DNA of 64,000 nt from Aureisphaera galaxeae. Lineage in GTDB: Bacteria > Bacteroidota > Bacteroidia > Flavobacteriales > Flavobacteriaceae. Position numbers and translations under genes: made by a program. The stretch covers positions 124,001 to 188,000 of the forward strand of contig NZ_JAQQTF010000006.1 in assembly GCF_028561275.1 (NCBI RefSeq), given 5' to 3'. Every line of letters begins with the position of its first letter. Within the stretch, counting starts at the first letter, position 1. Below the pieces are notes generated by a model that saw nothing but the letters and a program-made list of their open reading frames with translations, did not search any database and was not told the origin of the DNA. Of the stretch, positions 34,951-44,826 are shown piece by piece.

Positions 34951-37104
34951 TCATTCCATTTTAATTTTATCTTCTACCGCTGTTAGAATTGTATTCACAA
35001 AAATGGAATTGATAAAAGGTTTTAAGATATAGCCGTTTACAGGATAATTTGGAATCTCCTCTTGGATTTCCTGAACGGAAACTGCCGTGAGCATGATAAT
35101 GCACACATTCGTGTCAAACTTTCGAATATGTTCACTGGTTTGGTAGCCATTTAGGCCCGGCATATTCACATCCATGAGAATACAATCGTAGGACTTCTTC
35201 TCAGCCATTTCTATGGCTTCGAATCCCGAAAGTGCCGAAGTACACGTCCCCCCGTTTTTTTGAACGATTTTCTGGGTAATCAACAGATTTATCTTGTTGT
35301 CGTCCACTACAAGTATATCTAAGTGCTTCAATGGCGATTCGTCGAGGTCGTCCATTCGTTTTTCGAACAGCACTTTCTTTCGGAAATTGGTGTAGAAATA
35401 AAACTTGGACCCTTTCCCCAATTCACTTTCCACATGGATGGTACTCCCCAGTATCTTAAGGAATTTTAATACTATGGAAAGGCCCAATCCTGCACCCCGT
35501 TCTAGATCATATGTATGTTTTACTTCTTGATGGTATTCTTCAAAAATAAGCTCTATTTGTTCTGGAGAAATACCACAACCGGTGTCCTCTACTTCGAACA
35601 GTACGCTAATTTCATGTTTTGATTCGGAATTGTTTGTAATGGATACCGTAATGGTTCCGTTCTCGGTAAACTTGAGCGCATTGGACAAAAGGTTCACTAA
35701 TATCTGAGAAATCTTCAGGGAATCCCCAAATACCTGTTCGGGTAGCGAGGAATCGTAATTCAACACCAAGGTATTTTGTTTCGATTGCACTAAGTAGTTG
35801 AAGCCATCCATAATATTATTTACCAGTGTATCCAATTGAAAGGAGACATTATTGACGTTGATCTTTCCCGATTCAATCTTATCCATTTGAAGCAGGTTGT
35901 TGATCAATGCCAACAAATAGTTTCCCGAAAATTTGAGGTAGTCGGTATATTCGGCATGCTTGTTTTTATTATTGGCATCCAGTAGTAGATTGGAAAGTTC
36001 AATCACTCCATACAGAGGGGTTCTTAATTCATGGCTTATTTCGGAATAGAACTTAGACTTAGAAGCGGCCAACACCTCTGCCCTACTTTTTGTTCGGACC
36101 AATTGTACATTTTTCCGTATCAATAGAATAAATAATAGCAGCAATAGAATCACGAAAAGGGTGAGGAATATGACGAATCGTTTTTGAAAGTCCTGTTCTT
36201 TTCTCATGAGTGCCAATTCTTTCTCGGTACGCTCTAAATTGAATAGGGCTTCGGCCTCTTTACGTGTGCGGTCCTGAATTCCAAGGATAAGCGAGTCCTG
36301 TAAGAGAATGATTGAATCCTTAACCATGGTCATCTCCCTATCACTGGCATATGCCTTGGTTAACTTTATTTTGTAGAGTTCGATAAGGTCGGGTAGCATT
36401 TTATTCCTTTTTGCCAATGAAACAGTCATCATAAAGTGAGCTTCAGCCTTTTCCTTTTGACCTGTACCCAAATAACTCTCGTAGAGATTCTGATAAATTC
36501 CCTGTTTATATAAAGTATCTTCTGTTTCGGAAAGGAGCAGTGCTTTTTCAAGATAAGATATGGCTTGGGGATATTCTTCTTTTAGCATATGGTTATATCC
36601 CAAATTATAATTGGGAAGGAATCGATCCTTTTCAGTCCTGGCATACATAAAAGCCTTTCTATAATGTGCGATGGCTTCCTCATAATCTCCCATTAGGCTA
36701 TACACCAGTCCAATATTGTTATATGCGAACATCACTTCGCCAGAATCTTTGCGCTTTTCACTTATCTTCTTATAACTATCAAAATAATGCAGGGATTCCT
36801 CGTATTTTTCTAAATAAGCGAAAGAAATACCGAGTATATTTATAGCGTCCGATTCTTGTTTTTCAAACCCATACCTTGAGGATACGGTCAACGCCCACTC
36901 AGCAATGGATATGGCCTCTGCCAATCGATCGGAATTCGCAAAATCGGCAGCCTTTCTCAATTCACTTCTTATAGAGTCACGTATAACGGTTTCTTGTCCA
37001 TTAAGCGTAAGGGAAATGAGACAAACAAACCACAAAGGAATTAACTTAAAGTGCGTGGGAATCCCCAAATATGTCATGTACGTAGCCTCCATTCTTTTTT
37101 TCAT
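34951..37104 (-). CDS. Hybrid sensor histidine kinase with TPR sensor
   Basis: The 717-residue protein has a signal-like N-terminus, a periplasmic TPR region (about residues 40-290), one TM helix (RFVIFLTLFVILLLLLFILL), a HisKA domain with the phospho-His in SEISHELRTPLYG, an HATPase domain (LVNLLSNALKFTENGTI and GAGLGLSIVLKFLK), and a C-terminal receiver with the phospho-Asp in CILMDVNMPGLNG. It lacks its own DNA-binding domain. The phosphorelay partner is not evident in the neighbourhood. Start M1 is at 37104; later Met codons are also possible. Confidence 0.92.
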   Translation of the reverse strand: MKKRMEATYMTYLGIPTHFKLIPLWFVCLISLTLNGQETVIRDSIRSELRKAADFANSDRLAEAISIAEWALTVSSRYGFEKQESDAINILGISFAYLEKYEESLHYFDSYKKISEKRKDSGEVMFAYNNIGLVYSLMGDYEEAIAHYRKAFMYARTEKDRFLPNYNLGYNHMLKEEYPQAISYLEKALLLSETEDTLYKQGIYQNLYESYLGTGQKEKAEAHFMMTVSLAKRNKMLPDLIELYKIKLTKAYASDREMTMVKDSIILLQDSLILGIQDRTRKEAEALFNLERTEKELALMRKEQDFQKRFVIFLTLFVILLLLLFILLIRKNVQLVRTKSRAEVLAASKSKFYSEISHELRTPLYGVIELSNLLLDANNKNKHAEYTDYLKFSGNYLLALINNLLQMDKIESGKINVNNVSFQLDTLVNNIMDGFNYLVQSKQNTLVLNYDSSLPEQVFGDSLKISQILVNLLSNALKFTENGTITVSITNNSESKHEISVLFEVEDTGCGISPEQIELIFEEYHQEVKHTYDLERGAGLGLSIVLKFLKILGSTIHVESELGKGSKFYFYTNFRKKVLFEKRMDDLDESPLKHLDILVVDDNKINLLITQKIVQKNGGTCTSALSGFEAIEMAEKKSYDCILMDVNMPGLNGYQTSEHIRKFDTNVCIIMLTAVSVQEIQEEIPNYPVNGYILKPFINSIFVNTILTAVEDKIKME

Positions 37105-37359
37105 ATAATCATCTTTTAGGCCCGAATGGTCTTAAAAGCCATTGGGCGATACATTCTTCAGATCCTTAAGGACCATCCTAACTAAATGGGGGGTTAAAGC
37201 ACTGGGAATCCAATGCCTTTGAAATTTAGGAAAAAAGTGACTCTTTTTTTCTTAAAATGAAAGCGAAAAATCGTCTTATTTGGTATCCTTCTGAAAATCA
37301 ATAACATCAATTTTACTTTTTTCAGCAAGATTCCGAAAGTCTCCTAGTTTTCTAAGAAT

Positions 37360-37367
37360 TACTTTTG
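37360..37367 (+). promoter_or_regulatory. -7 box of the AraC-GyrI gene
   Basis: TActTTTG is a perfect Bacteroidota -7 box, 25 bases upstream of the ATG at 37392. No TTG stands at the -33 distance. Confidence 0.5.
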
Positions 37368-37391
37368 TGATACTAAGCCTTTTGAACAAAA

Positions 37392-38246
37392 ATGACACAA
37401 GGAACCAAAGAGCGATATCTGGAAAGTCTCACTATTGTTACCGAGTACATTCAAAACCACTTGGATGAAAAATTAAACATAGAAGAACTTGCACAAAAGA
37501 CCCATGTCTCTCCATTCCATTTCCACCGGATTATGAAAGGCCTATTGGGTGAGCCACTCGGTAGCTACATCAATAGAATACGTGTAGAAACGGCAGCACG
37601 TCTATTACGATATTCAGATTTAGAAATTAAAGAAATTGCTTACCGCATTGGCTATGATTCACCCTCCTCCTTGAGCAGTGTTTTTAAGCAATATTACCAG
37701 ATTACCCCTTCAGCATACAGAAAACAAAAAGGCTTTTCGATTATGAAACCACTCGTTCGCAATAAAGACATCACATTAAAAGCACCGAAAATTTTGGAAA
37801 TGCCTGCTCAAGAAATTCTTTTCGTGAGAATTACAGGACCTTATGGCAATCCCGAATACGCATTGGCATGGCCAAAACTTTGGGGGCAGGTGAAGGAGCA
37901 GAAGCTATTCACCAAAGGCATACAGAGTTTCGGAGTCTGTCACGACGATCCACATGTAACGGAACCCGATAACATACGTTACGATGCGTGTCTCACCATT
38001 CATAAACCGGCCAAAGCCAAAGGTGAGATCGGTGTAAAGACCTTAGAAGGTGGAAAGTTCGCCGTTTTCCTCTATCAAGGAAGCTACGAATTCCTTGGAG
38101 ATGTCTATAACTACATTTTCGGGAATTGGTTATTGGAAAGTGCATTCGAATTGAGGGAGGAGCCTCCCATGGAACGCTATATTAGCCATCCCGAACGCAC
38201 TGCCCCCGAAAAGCTAAAAACCGAAATCTATATTCCAATTCAATAG
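37392..38246 (+). CDS. AraC-family regulator with GyrI-like domain
   Basis: The 284-residue protein has an N-terminal AraC DNA-binding domain (residues 8-112; INIEELAQKTHVSPFHFHR-like first helix-turn-helix and EIAYRIGYDSPSSLSSVFKQ second) and a C-terminal GyrI/SOUL-like effector domain (about 125-284, with ILFVRITGPYGNPEYALAW). This is the layout of Rob/BltR-like sensors of drugs or small hydrophobic molecules. Its target is unknown. Adjacent genes are a histidine kinase (divergent) and a T9SS protein (convergent). Confidence 0.92.
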   Translation: MTQGTKERYLESLTIVTEYIQNHLDEKLNIEELAQKTHVSPFHFHRIMKGLLGEPLGSYINRIRVETAARLLRYSDLEIKEIAYRIGYDSPSSLSSVFKQYYQITPSAYRKQKGFSIMKPLVRNKDITLKAPKILEMPAQEILFVRITGPYGNPEYALAWPKLWGQVKEQKLFTKGIQSFGVCHDDPHVTEPDNIRYDACLTIHKPAKAKGEIGVKTLEGGKFAVFLYQGSYEFLGDVYNYIFGNWLLESAFELREEPPMERYISHPERTAPEKLKTEIYIPIQ

Positions 38247-38249
38247 AAA

Positions 38250-38296
38250 ACCTCCACATCTCTTGCCCTCAAGGGTAGGCAATGCGACATGGAGGT
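38250..38296. other. Nested inverted repeat in a convergent intergenic region
   Basis: acctcca (38250-38256) pairs with tggaggt (38290-38296), and ttgcc (38263-38267) with ggcaa (38278-38282), with ccct/aggg inside. It has no U-tract. It may be a transcript-end structure shared by the two convergent genes. Confidence 0.4.
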
Positions 38297-38407
38297 CAAG
38301 GTTAGCTAGAATCACAATCAATGAAAACTCTAAACTAGAGGAACAAGGTTCCCTTCATTGGTGAACCCCACCTAACTTGGTTTCGTACTCCTCAATACAA
38401 ACCCCAG

Positions 38408-39574
38408 TTAATTTTTCATGAATCGATAGGAAGCCTTCTCCCCATCGATGGTTACGGTTAGGATATATACACCTGTTGATAAGTGGGAAACACTCAGGGA
38501 GCCTCTAGAATCCCCTATATTGTTATGAATTAGTTTCTGCCCTGAAATAGTGTAAACCTCAACTTCGTCTATACTGTAAAGAGCGGAAATAGTGAGTGTC
38601 GTATTTGTTGGATTGGGATACATTTGGAAATTGGCAAACGTATTGTCCTCTACAGAGAGTGGTGGTTTGGTTGGCCCCGTCCATGCGAACTGCAAAGTCC
38701 CCCCGGGTGAATCTGCACCGATAGCTCCAATAAATGTCGTCCAACCCGTAACTGGATCTACCTCCCGTAATTCCGACTGGAAGGTGTCATTGTTAAAAGC
38801 AGACATATAGAGGATACCATTCGTGCTATCAAAGCCCATTCCTTGTCCAAAACTGGAATCGAAACCAATTGCCCCCAAAGAAGTGGCATTACCATTACTC
38901 AAATTGATACGGAACATAAAATCCGTGTCAATGTCATAGGCAAACCCTACCCCAGCGTTATCTATACCCAATGCGATACCCAAGGTCAATCCTGTGCCTC
39001 CCTTCTCTTCCACCGCCAAAGTGGTCGTGTTAATGGTAGAAATAGAAGTGCTCCCAGATCCATCGGTAGAAATACCGTACATCATATTGTCCAAAGGATT
39101 AAACTCCAATCCCGTGAAGTTTTCTCCGTTGGGTGCGGTTACCGTGCCCAGAAAAGTATAAATTCCGGTATCTGGGTTTACTTCATACGCATTCCCCGCA
39201 TCATCGATCACAAAATAAGTTCCATTTACAGGGTTATATGCTCCGGCTCCTTCAAAATCGGCGGTACCTCCCGAACCTAATGGATTGAACGTACCGGGAT
39301 CCCCAGTGTTGTAATGACCAAAATTCTCATTTACATTTTCGGGAGCGAACAGTTCTACGCCACCGCCAAGGTAGGTTTGATTTTGTGGTCTTTTGTCTTC
39401 AAAGTAGTTATCTAGCTGTGCAATTTCTTCCGAAGTGAATACATCCGTAATACTTCCCCTATGGTTTTGATCCAATCGGGAGAGTAATTCGTCTAAATTG
39501 CTTTCGGTTTGTGCGATACTGAAAGTGCCCATACAGAATAGTAAAGCACCAAAGAGTGTAAAAGTTTTCATCAT
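38408..39574 (-). CDS. Secreted T9SS protein with DUF4394-like propeller
   Basis: The 388-residue protein has a signal peptide (TFTLFGALLFCMGTFSIAQ), a linker with ITDVFTSEEIAQLDNYFED, a repetitive beta domain rich in GxxxGxxF strands (LGSGGTADFEGAGAYNPVNG, TGLEFNPLDNMMYGIS, QGMGFDSTNGILYMSAF) like a beta-propeller, and a T9SS type A C-terminal domain (NFQMYPNPTNTTLTISALYS ... YRFMKN). It is likely secreted; function unknown. Confidence 0.78.
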   Translation of the reverse strand: MMKTFTLFGALLFCMGTFSIAQTESNLDELLSRLDQNHRGSITDVFTSEEIAQLDNYFEDKRPQNQTYLGGGVELFAPENVNENFGHYNTGDPGTFNPLGSGGTADFEGAGAYNPVNGTYFVIDDAGNAYEVNPDTGIYTFLGTVTAPNGENFTGLEFNPLDNMMYGISTDGSGSTSISTINTTTLAVEEKGGTGLTLGIALGIDNAGVGFAYDIDTDFMFRINLSNGNATSLGAIGFDSSFGQGMGFDSTNGILYMSAFNNDTFQSELREVDPVTGWTTFIGAIGADSPGGTLQFAWTGPTKPPLSVEDNTFANFQMYPNPTNTTLTISALYSIDEVEVYTISGQKLIHNNIGDSRGSLSVSHLSTGVYILTVTIDGEKASYRFMKN

Positions 39575-39662
39575 AAAATTGTTTAGAGTTCACTCCAAAA
39601 CTATTTCAAAATGAAGGCAATACAATATATTATGGGACGAGTGACATGAAAATGTTGACGAG

Positions 39663-41279
39663 TTACAAGGCCTCTTTTAATCGATTCCCGAAAGTACGGG
39701 AAACAGGGATCTCTATGTCTGGAAAAAGTATGACACGAGAACTGGTGGAAGTCTTGATAAAGTTCTTATTTATGACATAAGAACGATGCACCTGAACAAA
39801 ATTAGGGGGTAAATCTTCTATAACGGTAGACAACACATTGCGATCTACAAAACGCTTATCGTCGGTATGGAATTCCACATAGTTTCGATCGGCTTTCATA
39901 TACTTGAGTACATCTAAATAAACACGTTGTTTGTTATTCAATTCAATACTCTTTTTCGTCACCACTTCTTCTATGCGTTGTTTCTCTAGCAATACGTCTT
40001 CTGTCTTTCTTCGGGAACTTCGATATTTTCTGAAAATAATAATCGCAATTACACCTAACAACAACAAGAGTCCTGCCGTTAAGATAAGATTATTCCGTGC
40101 CGTGGTGTTCGACTTTGCCAAGTCGGTATTCTCCGATTCTAAGGCGGCCAATTCACTTTTATATTTCAATATGGCCGAAAAAGCCTGTTTTTGATGCAAG
40201 GAAATAATCCGATTGATCTCCGCCGAATAAGAAGTATACTTTAGCTCTTTCTGGGCGTCCTTACCTTTATAGAAACGTGCCAAGGAAGAATAGGAAATAT
40301 CCAAGAAGTCTAAATACTTGGTGGTATCGACTTCTGCCAAATTCTGTTCTAGGCGTTCTGCATAATATTTTGAAGAATCTTCGTCCTTCACCGCCATCGA
40401 GTAATCTAACAGGTAGTTGTGGGCATTTAAGGCGACAAAGGCGCGTTTGGTTTGATATGCTTTCGACTTAAAGGCAAGGGTATGACTGCGGTAGGCATCC
40501 AGATCATTCGTTTCCTTGGCAATTTCGCAAAGGTGTTCGTATTTGGAAAAGGTAACGGGCAATGGTTCCGTATCGGAAATGGAATATAGAATCTCTTCGG
40601 CCTTATTGAATTCAGCTTGTTTTATATAAAACTTGGAAAGATACAGCTTGCCAAAGCCTAAAATAGAATTGAGTTGATTCCTCTCGGAATAGTCGATCAC
40701 ATAATTTCCCTTTTCAATAAGTTCATTGAGGTCCTCAGGCTGCATAGGCGATGGCAAGGAATTGTATGCGATGTCCAACTCGGTAATCAAGGCCCTTCCT
40801 ACCAATAAACTATCATTGCTTTTTTTGGCTGCGGTAATTTCTTTCTGATTGTACTCGAAAGCCTTTCCCAATTCCCGTTTGCTGCGATAGGCATTGGCTA
40901 TAAAGCCTAAGACTTTGGTTTGCATATTGTAATTGTCGGTGGAAAGCGCATCGTCGTAAATAGAGTGGTATCGTACGAGGGCACTATCTACTGCAATTTT
41001 GGAATAGCGCAATAGAAAACGGGTTTCCTTCAATCTAAATTCGAGGTAATCGGGATCGTTCGCGGATAGCTTATTCCGCTGGGCCCAGGCATTTCCTTTG
41101 ACAAATGCCTCGGTAACGGCTGTAGTATCATTTTGTTGGAAAAGTAGGTCTACTTCCTTGTGAAATTGCTCAAAGCGATCCCCTCGCTGTGCAAATACAG
41201 CGAATGAAGTAAGCCATAAACCGAATAATAACCATCGCCTAAGTGCGAAAGCTTTTATCGCCGGGGTCCCTTGATTCAT
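39663..41279 (-). CDS. TPR-LytTR transcriptional regulator with one TM
   Basis: The 538-residue protein has a signal-like N-terminus (ALRRWLLFGLWLTSFAVFAQ), an alpha-helical TPR-like periplasmic region (about 30-375), one TM helix (LILTAGLLLLLGVIAIIIFR) with a coiled-coil stretch, and a C-terminal LytTR DNA-binding domain (YMKADRNYVEFHTDDKRFV and FVQVHRSYVINKNFI). It is a one-component membrane regulator; Bacteroidota carry many of these. No target is evident. Confidence 0.88.
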   Translation of the reverse strand: MNQGTPAIKAFALRRWLLFGLWLTSFAVFAQRGDRFEQFHKEVDLLFQQNDTTAVTEAFVKGNAWAQRNKLSANDPDYLEFRLKETRFLLRYSKIAVDSALVRYHSIYDDALSTDNYNMQTKVLGFIANAYRSKRELGKAFEYNQKEITAAKKSNDSLLVGRALITELDIAYNSLPSPMQPEDLNELIEKGNYVIDYSERNQLNSILGFGKLYLSKFYIKQAEFNKAEEILYSISDTEPLPVTFSKYEHLCEIAKETNDLDAYRSHTLAFKSKAYQTKRAFVALNAHNYLLDYSMAVKDEDSSKYYAERLEQNLAEVDTTKYLDFLDISYSSLARFYKGKDAQKELKYTSYSAEINRIISLHQKQAFSAILKYKSELAALESENTDLAKSNTTARNNLILTAGLLLLLGVIAIIIFRKYRSSRRKTEDVLLEKQRIEEVVTKKSIELNNKQRVYLDVLKYMKADRNYVEFHTDDKRFVDRNVLSTVIEDLPPNFVQVHRSYVINKNFIKTSTSSRVILFPDIEIPVSRTFGNRLKEAL

Positions 41280-41356
41280 TGTCTGGTGGTAAAAGCGCTT
41301 TGCCTGATTTAAAATTAATACTTAAAAAGGGAAAAGCAAAGCCGAAAAGTAATCCA

Positions 41357-41391
41357 TAAAAAAAGCCCGATGAAATTCATCGGGCTTTTTT
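41357..41391 (-). terminator. Terminator of dnaK (likely bidirectional)
   Basis: aaaaagcccgatg (41360-41372) pairs with catcgggcttttt (41378-41390) over 13 bp, with T-tracts on both strands. It is 66 bases beyond the dnaK stop. Confidence 0.9.
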
Positions 41392-41456
41392 GCTATGTAG
41401 CATACCTCCGTCTTCGATACATTTCGCTTTGCGAAACACTCAGACATCGGTAATAT

Positions 41457-43367
41457 TTACTTCACTTCCTCAAAGTCTACATCTTCTACATCGCTGTTTT
41501 CGTCGCTACCCCCTTGGGCACCGGCTCCAGCATCAGGTCCAGGAGCGCCGTTCTGTTGTGCTTCCTGCTGTGCTTTGTACATTTCCTCGGAAGCTACCTT
41601 CCACGCTTCATTGATTTTATCCAATGCTGGCTGAATGGTTTCTACTTCTTTGGTTTCATAGGCTTTCTTCAAGTCTTCCAAAGCCGCTTCGATAGGCGCT
41701 TTCTTATCGTCGCTTATCTTATCTCCAAACTCCTTCAATTGTTTTTCGGTTTGGAAGATCATAGCGTCTGCTTCGTTGATCTTATCTGCTTTTTCCTTAG
41801 CAGCCTTATCCGCTTCAGCATTTGCCTCGGCTTCTGCCTTCATCTTTTCGATTTCTTCATCGGTCAATCCGGAAGAAGCTTCAATTCTAATATCCTGTGA
41901 CTTACCAGTCGCTTTATCGGTAGCACTTACTTTAATGATACCATTCGCATCGATATCGAAAGTAACCTCAATTTGAGGTACTCCTCTCGGTGCTGGTGGA
42001 ATATCACTTAAGTGGAAACGACCAATGGTCTTATTATCTGCGGCCATAGGACGCTCTCCTTGCAATACGTGAATCTCAACGCTTGGTTGATTGTCTGCAG
42101 CCGTAGAGAAGATCTGGCTCTTCTTGGTAGGAATGGTCGTGTTCGCATCGATCAATTTGGTCATTACGCTTCCCATGGTTTCAATACCTAACGAAAGTGG
42201 GGTAACGTCCAATAACAATACGTCCTTCACATCTCCCGTCAATACCCCTCCTTGGATCGCAGCTCCCACAGCTACTACCTCATCTGGGTTTACTCCTTTG
42301 CTTGGCGCTTTTCCGAAGAATTTCTCTACTGCTTCCTGTACTGCAGGAATACGGGTAGATCCTCCTACCAAAATAATCTCGTCGATATCGCTTGTACTTA
42401 ATCCAGCAGCTTTCAATGCCGTCTGACAAGGCTCGATGGTACGCTTTACCAAATCGTCGATCAACTGCTCAAACTTCGCTCGGCTCATGGTTTTCACCAA
42501 GTGCTTAGGTCCGCTAGCGGTTGCTGTAATATAAGGTAAGTTGATTTCGGTTTGTGAAGAAGAAGATAATTCGATCTTTGCTTTCTCAGCAGCTTCCTTT
42601 AGACGCTGTAATGCCATAGGATCTTTACGAAGGTCCATAGACTCTTCCTTTTCGAACTCATCGGCCAACCAGTTGATGATCTTGCTATCTACATCGTCAC
42701 CTCCAAGGTGGGTATCCCCATCGGTAGCCAATACTTCGAATACGCCATCTCCCAATTCCAAGATGGAAACATCATGTGTTCCACCTCCGAAATCGAATAC
42801 AACGATCTTCTGATCCGTTTCTTTTTTATCCAATCCGTACGCCAAAGCAGCGGCGGTAGGTTCGTTGATGATTCGCTCTACAGTTAATCCTGCAATTTCC
42901 CCTGCTTCTTTGGTAGCCTGTCTTTGGCTATCGTTGAAATAAGCAGGAACAGTAATTACTGCTCGGGTTACATCCTGTCCAAGGTAGTCCTCGGCAGTTT
43001 TCTTCATTTTCTGAAGAATCATCGCACTCAATTCCTGCGGGGTGTACAAACGTCCGTCGATATCAACACGTGGTGTATTGTTGTCTCCCTTTACCACTTT
43101 ATAAGCGGCACGTTCTGCTTCCTTGGCAGATTCTGAAAATTTATTTCCCATGAATCGCTTAATAGAAGCAATGGTCTTGGTAGGGTTGGTTACTGCCTGT
43201 CTTTTGGCAGGATCCCCTACTTTAATTTCACCGTCTTCTACAAAAGCGATGACAGAAGGTGTAGTACGCTTACCCTCCGCGTTTGGGATCACGGTAGGCT
43301 CGCTACCTTCCATTACCGAAACGCAAGAGTTGGTAGTCCCTAAATCGATTCCAATAATCTTACTCAT
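41457..43367 (-). CDS. dnaK: Chaperone DnaK (Hsp70)
   Basis: The 636-residue protein has all DnaK marks: [46 protein letters not shown] and a substrate-binding domain with [27 protein letters not shown]-type sequence (in part), ending with a flexible helical lid and a [11 protein letters not shown] tail. It folds and protects proteins with DnaJ and GrpE, whose genes are not in this window. It is monocistronic. TGTCA-type motifs stand upstream. Confidence 0.98.
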   Translation of the reverse strand: MSKIIGIDLGTTNSCVSVMEGSEPTVIPNAEGKRTTPSVIAFVEDGEIKVGDPAKRQAVTNPTKTIASIKRFMGNKFSESAKEAERAAYKVVKGDNNTPRVDIDGRLYTPQELSAMILQKMKKTAEDYLGQDVTRAVITVPAYFNDSQRQATKEAGEIAGLTVERIINEPTAAALAYGLDKKETDQKIVVFDFGGGTHDVSILELGDGVFEVLATDGDTHLGGDDVDSKIINWLADEFEKEESMDLRKDPMALQRLKEAAEKAKIELSSSSQTEINLPYITATASGPKHLVKTMSRAKFEQLIDDLVKRTIEPCQTALKAAGLSTSDIDEIILVGGSTRIPAVQEAVEKFFGKAPSKGVNPDEVVAVGAAIQGGVLTGDVKDVLLLDVTPLSLGIETMGSVMTKLIDANTTIPTKKSQIFSTAADNQPSVEIHVLQGERPMAADNKTIGRFHLSDIPPAPRGVPQIEVTFDIDANGIIKVSATDKATGKSQDIRIEASSGLTDEEIEKMKAEAEANAEADKAAKEKADKINEADAMIFQTEKQLKEFGDKISDDKKAPIEAALEDLKKAYETKEVETIQPALDKINEAWKVASEEMYKAQQEAQQNGAPGPDAGAGAQGGSDENSDVEDVDFEEVK

Positions 43368-43417
43368 GTGTATAGTGTGTTTTTAAGTGTTTCAAATAAA
43401 TAATTACGATCAGCGTA

Positions 43418-43472
43418 TGTCAAGGAATGTGCCAATCGGTCGTATATGACAGGGTGTCAGTTTTGGGTGTCA
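43418..43472 (-). promoter_or_regulatory. TGACA/TGTCA motifs upstream of dnaK
   Basis: Three TGTCA copies on the plus strand (43418-43422, 43455-43459, 43468-43472) and a TGACA at 43447-43451. The last gives a palindrome TGACAgggTGTCA (43447-43459). They lie 50-105 bases before the dnaK ATG. A stress-response operator is possible. Confidence 0.4.
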
Positions 43473-43586
43473 AACCTGCCCATTTCGTGTCGTGCTTTAT
43501 AAATAAAGGGTTCATCATTATAATTATGAACCTCACTGTGCTTTCGAATACGGATATTTCCTTCAAAAAGAAAAAATCTAACCGCT

Positions 43587-44783
43587 ATGAAACCGAAAAC
43601 AATTACACTGTTCTATGTATTACTATTATTTATTACCACCACGATCGCCCAAGAGGCTTGGGAAGCTAAGGCAGATATGCCTACGGCTAGAAAAGAAATT
43701 ACAGATGCCGCCACAGTTTTGGACGGATATATCTATGTCCTTGGCGGCACCAATGCCGCTGGTAGTATTACCAACGTATTCGAACGCTACGATCCGGCAA
43801 CGGATAGCTGGACGACCTTACCCCCCTATCCTCTTTCGGTTTGGAGAACTTCCATGGAAGCCTTAGATGGAAAAATTTATGTCATGGGTGGATATGAATC
43901 GCTTAGTCCATTCCCGTTCAGCCCTACCAATGAAGCGTACAGCTATGACCCTGCTACCAATAGTTGGGCTCCCATTCAGAATATGCCAATTTCGAGAGGT
44001 TCCGCTGCTTCGGTCGTATGGAACGGAGAAATTCACCTCATTGGTGGAGCCAATTCGGGTGCTCTAGACGCACATCACAGTTATGATCCGAATACGGATT
44101 CTTGGACCTCGGTTAGTACCTTAACCGAAACTCGTTCAGGGTTAACCGCTTCCCTTATTGACGGGAAGATCTATGCTGCTGGAGGCTATTTCCTAAGCGG
44201 TGGTGTGGTTAGCAAGGAAACCGTAGAAGTATACGATCCCGGAACGGGCAACTGGAGTCAAGTAGCCAGTATGCCCTTTAGCAAACTCGGGATAAGCTCG
44301 GCCGTTTGGAATGATAAAATGTATGTATTCGGGAATGAGAACAACACCAATGTCTTGGAATATGATCCATTCTTAGACAGTTGGTCCCAATTGATGGCCA
44401 TGCCCGAGAATGTCAACTTTGCCGGGGCTGTGGCCCAAGGAGGCCTTATATATGTCATGGGCGGAGGTGCCGTAAACCTCTCTACCGATGGGATTAACGC
44501 CATGCACTGTTTTAATCCTGGTGTATTGAGCATTGAGGATAATACCTTTAAGCATTTAACAATAGCGCCCAATCCTACTGCAAATGTTATTTCTATACAA
44601 TTAGCCGCTCCAGCGCAAGAAATAAGTATCACTAACATAAAGGGATCCAAAATAGCGACCCAGTCCTTACAGGATTACGAGCGCTCCATAGAGCTCTCCT
44701 TATCGTATCCGACTGGCGTCTATATTCTGGAAGTTTTGTTTAGTGATGGAGTTAGAGTGGCTAAGAAAGTGCTTGTAAAATAA
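43587..44783 (+). CDS. Kelch-repeat protein, T9SS-exported
   Basis: The 398-residue protein has a signal peptide (TITLFYVLLLFITTTIAQ), about six Kelch repeats (GYIYVLGGTNAAGSITNVFE, GKIYVMGGYESLSPF, GEIHLIGGANSGALDAHHSY, GKIYAAGGYFLSGG, DKMYVFGNENNTNVLEYDP, GLIYVMGGG) which should form a beta-propeller, and a T9SS C-terminal domain (TIAPNPTANVISIQLAAPAQ .. VAKKVLVK). Likely a secreted binding protein; the ligand is unknown. Confidence 0.87.
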   Translation: MKPKTITLFYVLLLFITTTIAQEAWEAKADMPTARKEITDAATVLDGYIYVLGGTNAAGSITNVFERYDPATDSWTTLPPYPLSVWRTSMEALDGKIYVMGGYESLSPFPFSPTNEAYSYDPATNSWAPIQNMPISRGSAASVVWNGEIHLIGGANSGALDAHHSYDPNTDSWTSVSTLTETRSGLTASLIDGKIYAAGGYFLSGGVVSKETVEVYDPGTGNWSQVASMPFSKLGISSAVWNDKMYVFGNENNTNVLEYDPFLDSWSQLMAMPENVNFAGAVAQGGLIYVMGGGAVNLSTDGINAMHCFNPGVLSIEDNTFKHLTIAPNPTANVISIQLAAPAQEISITNIKGSKIATQSLQDYERSIELSLSYPTGVYILEVLFSDGVRVAKKVLVK

Positions 44784-44795
44784 GCACGGAAAGAG

Positions 44796-44820
44796 GCGGC
44801 GCTTTCATAGAAAGCGCCGC
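44796..44820. terminator. Hairpin between convergent genes
   Basis: gcggcgcttt (44796-44805) and aaagcgccgc (44811-44820) form a strong GC-rich 10-bp stem with loop catag. No U-tract follows on the plus strand; on the minus strand ctctttcc follows. It could stop transcription from both sides. Confidence 0.6.
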
Positions 44821-44826
44821 TATTAT

